Source of the DNA: Campylobacterota bacterium | Lineage (GTDB): Bacteria > Campylobacterota > Campylobacteria > Campylobacterales > Sulfurovaceae | Direction of reading: 5' to 3' | Assembly (NCBI GenBank): GCA_011330645.1 | Contig: DRQB01000184.1 | Coordinates: 1 to 13,438 of the forward strand | DNA: 13,438 nucleotides | Part shown: positions 13,127 through 13,438 of the stretch, one piece after another | How positions within the stretch are numbered: position 1 is the first letter of the stretch | Layout of the letters: every line of letters begins with the position of its first letter | The notes under the pieces: generated by a model | What the model saw: the letters and a program-made list of their open reading frames with translations, nothing else | The model's database searches: none | Told to the model about the DNA's origin: nothing | Translations under genes and position numbers: made by a program

Positions 13127-13438
13127 ATGATACATATCAAACAAGGATTAATGAAAAGAAGAAAAATCACCATAGGAATTTTAGGTATTGTAGCGCTCAT
13201 TGCATTAGGCATCAATCATTTTTTTCAAGTCTCGCCACCTAGTTATATCCCTGCAAAATGGCAAATGCCGATAGTTTATGGATTAATTGTCTATAAGATT
13301 ATCGAACTTGGACTTTTTTATCTCTTTCTTTACCATAGACAATATCTTAAAGTCGTGGATAATGCCTTTCATACTGATGCACTTCAAAACTTTGAAAAGT
13401 ATGCGAAAAAGTTTTTCTTTCTTGTACCTCAAGGATCC
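13127..13438 (+). CDS. Membrane protein of unknown function, 5' part only
   Basis: The frame is open from the ATG at 13127 to the window end (104 codons, no stop), so the gene is truncated by the boundary. The protein begins MIHIKQGLMKRRKITIGI, with a hydrophobic segment at about residues 14-33 (GILGIVALIALGINHFF) and a second at about 50-66 (VYGLIVYKIIELGLFYLF). A basic, probably cytoplasmic stretch follows (YHRQYLKVVDNAFH). AAAGGGA lies 6 nt before the ATG. Met9 (13151), with AAGGA close before it, is an alternative start. I do not recognise the family; the visible part looks like an N-in, two-helix membrane anchor. The promoter region is shared back to back with efp. Confidence 0.7.
   Translation, partial: MIHIKQGLMKRRKITIGILGIVALIALGINHFFQVSPPSYIPAKWQMPIVYGLIVYKIIELGLFYLFLYHRQYLKVVDNAFHTDALQNFEKYAKKFFFLVPQGS

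Noticed and set aside
12943..13242. Plus-strand frame of 99 codons spanning the efp start and intergenic region
   Set aside because: It overlaps the start of efp, is composed like AT-rich noncoding DNA, and conflicts with the membrane protein frame beginning at 13127.

Overview
The window looks like a chromosomal segment of an AT-rich Gram-negative bacterium, most likely a member of the Campylobacterota (Sulfurimonas/Sulfurovum-like). The reasons are the low GC content, the gene style (short AT-rich spacers, AAGGA-type ribosome sites, promoters with a recognisable -10 but no clear -35), a periplasmic class II-like cytochrome c, and several short secreted or membrane proteins of unknown family. 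The taxonomy is inference; no rRNA or other marker is present. The last six bases are GGATCC, a BamHI site, so the right edge may be a cloning boundary.

Left part, minus strand (45-5223): a compact beta-oxidation operon, transcribed from acyl-CoA synthetase (fadD-like, 582 aa) to thiolase (fadI-like, 439 aa) to the two-domain enoyl-CoA hydratase/3-hydroxyacyl-CoA dehydrogenase (fadJ/fadB-like, 704 aa). The genes overlap as ATGA and TGATG, so their translation is probably coupled. Together they activate fatty acids and carry out the last three steps of each cycle. The acyl-CoA dehydrogenase for the first step is not in the window.

Middle, minus strand (5291-7521): a DJ-1/YajL-type protein followed 3 nt later by a small two-helix membrane protein; and a separate pair made of a small secreted c-type cytochrome followed 8 nt later by a short HlyD/RND-type periplasmic adaptor with no pump gene beside it.

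Centre, plus strand (7755-10110): the most unusual part. Three tandem paralogous genes encode secreted proteins of 191, 205 and 205 aa. Each has a type I signal peptide, a short conserved head, and then fourteen 11-residue repeats with hydrophobic residues spaced 3-4-4, rich in Ser, Thr, Asp and Lys and without Pro, Cys or Trp. Each gene has its own -10 element and its own strong hairpin terminator. The three are collinear without any indel in the repeat array; the first lacks the 14-residue C-terminal tail. I do not recognise the family. The pattern resembles LEA-type or right-handed coiled-coil (hendecad) proteins.

Right part: a 704-aa secreted protein (plus strand, GTG start) that appears to hold four DUF302-like modules in two pairs around a charged linker; elongation factor P (minus); and, diverging from it, the start of a membrane protein cut by the window end.

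No tRNA, rRNA, CRISPR array, insertion sequence or phage gene was seen.
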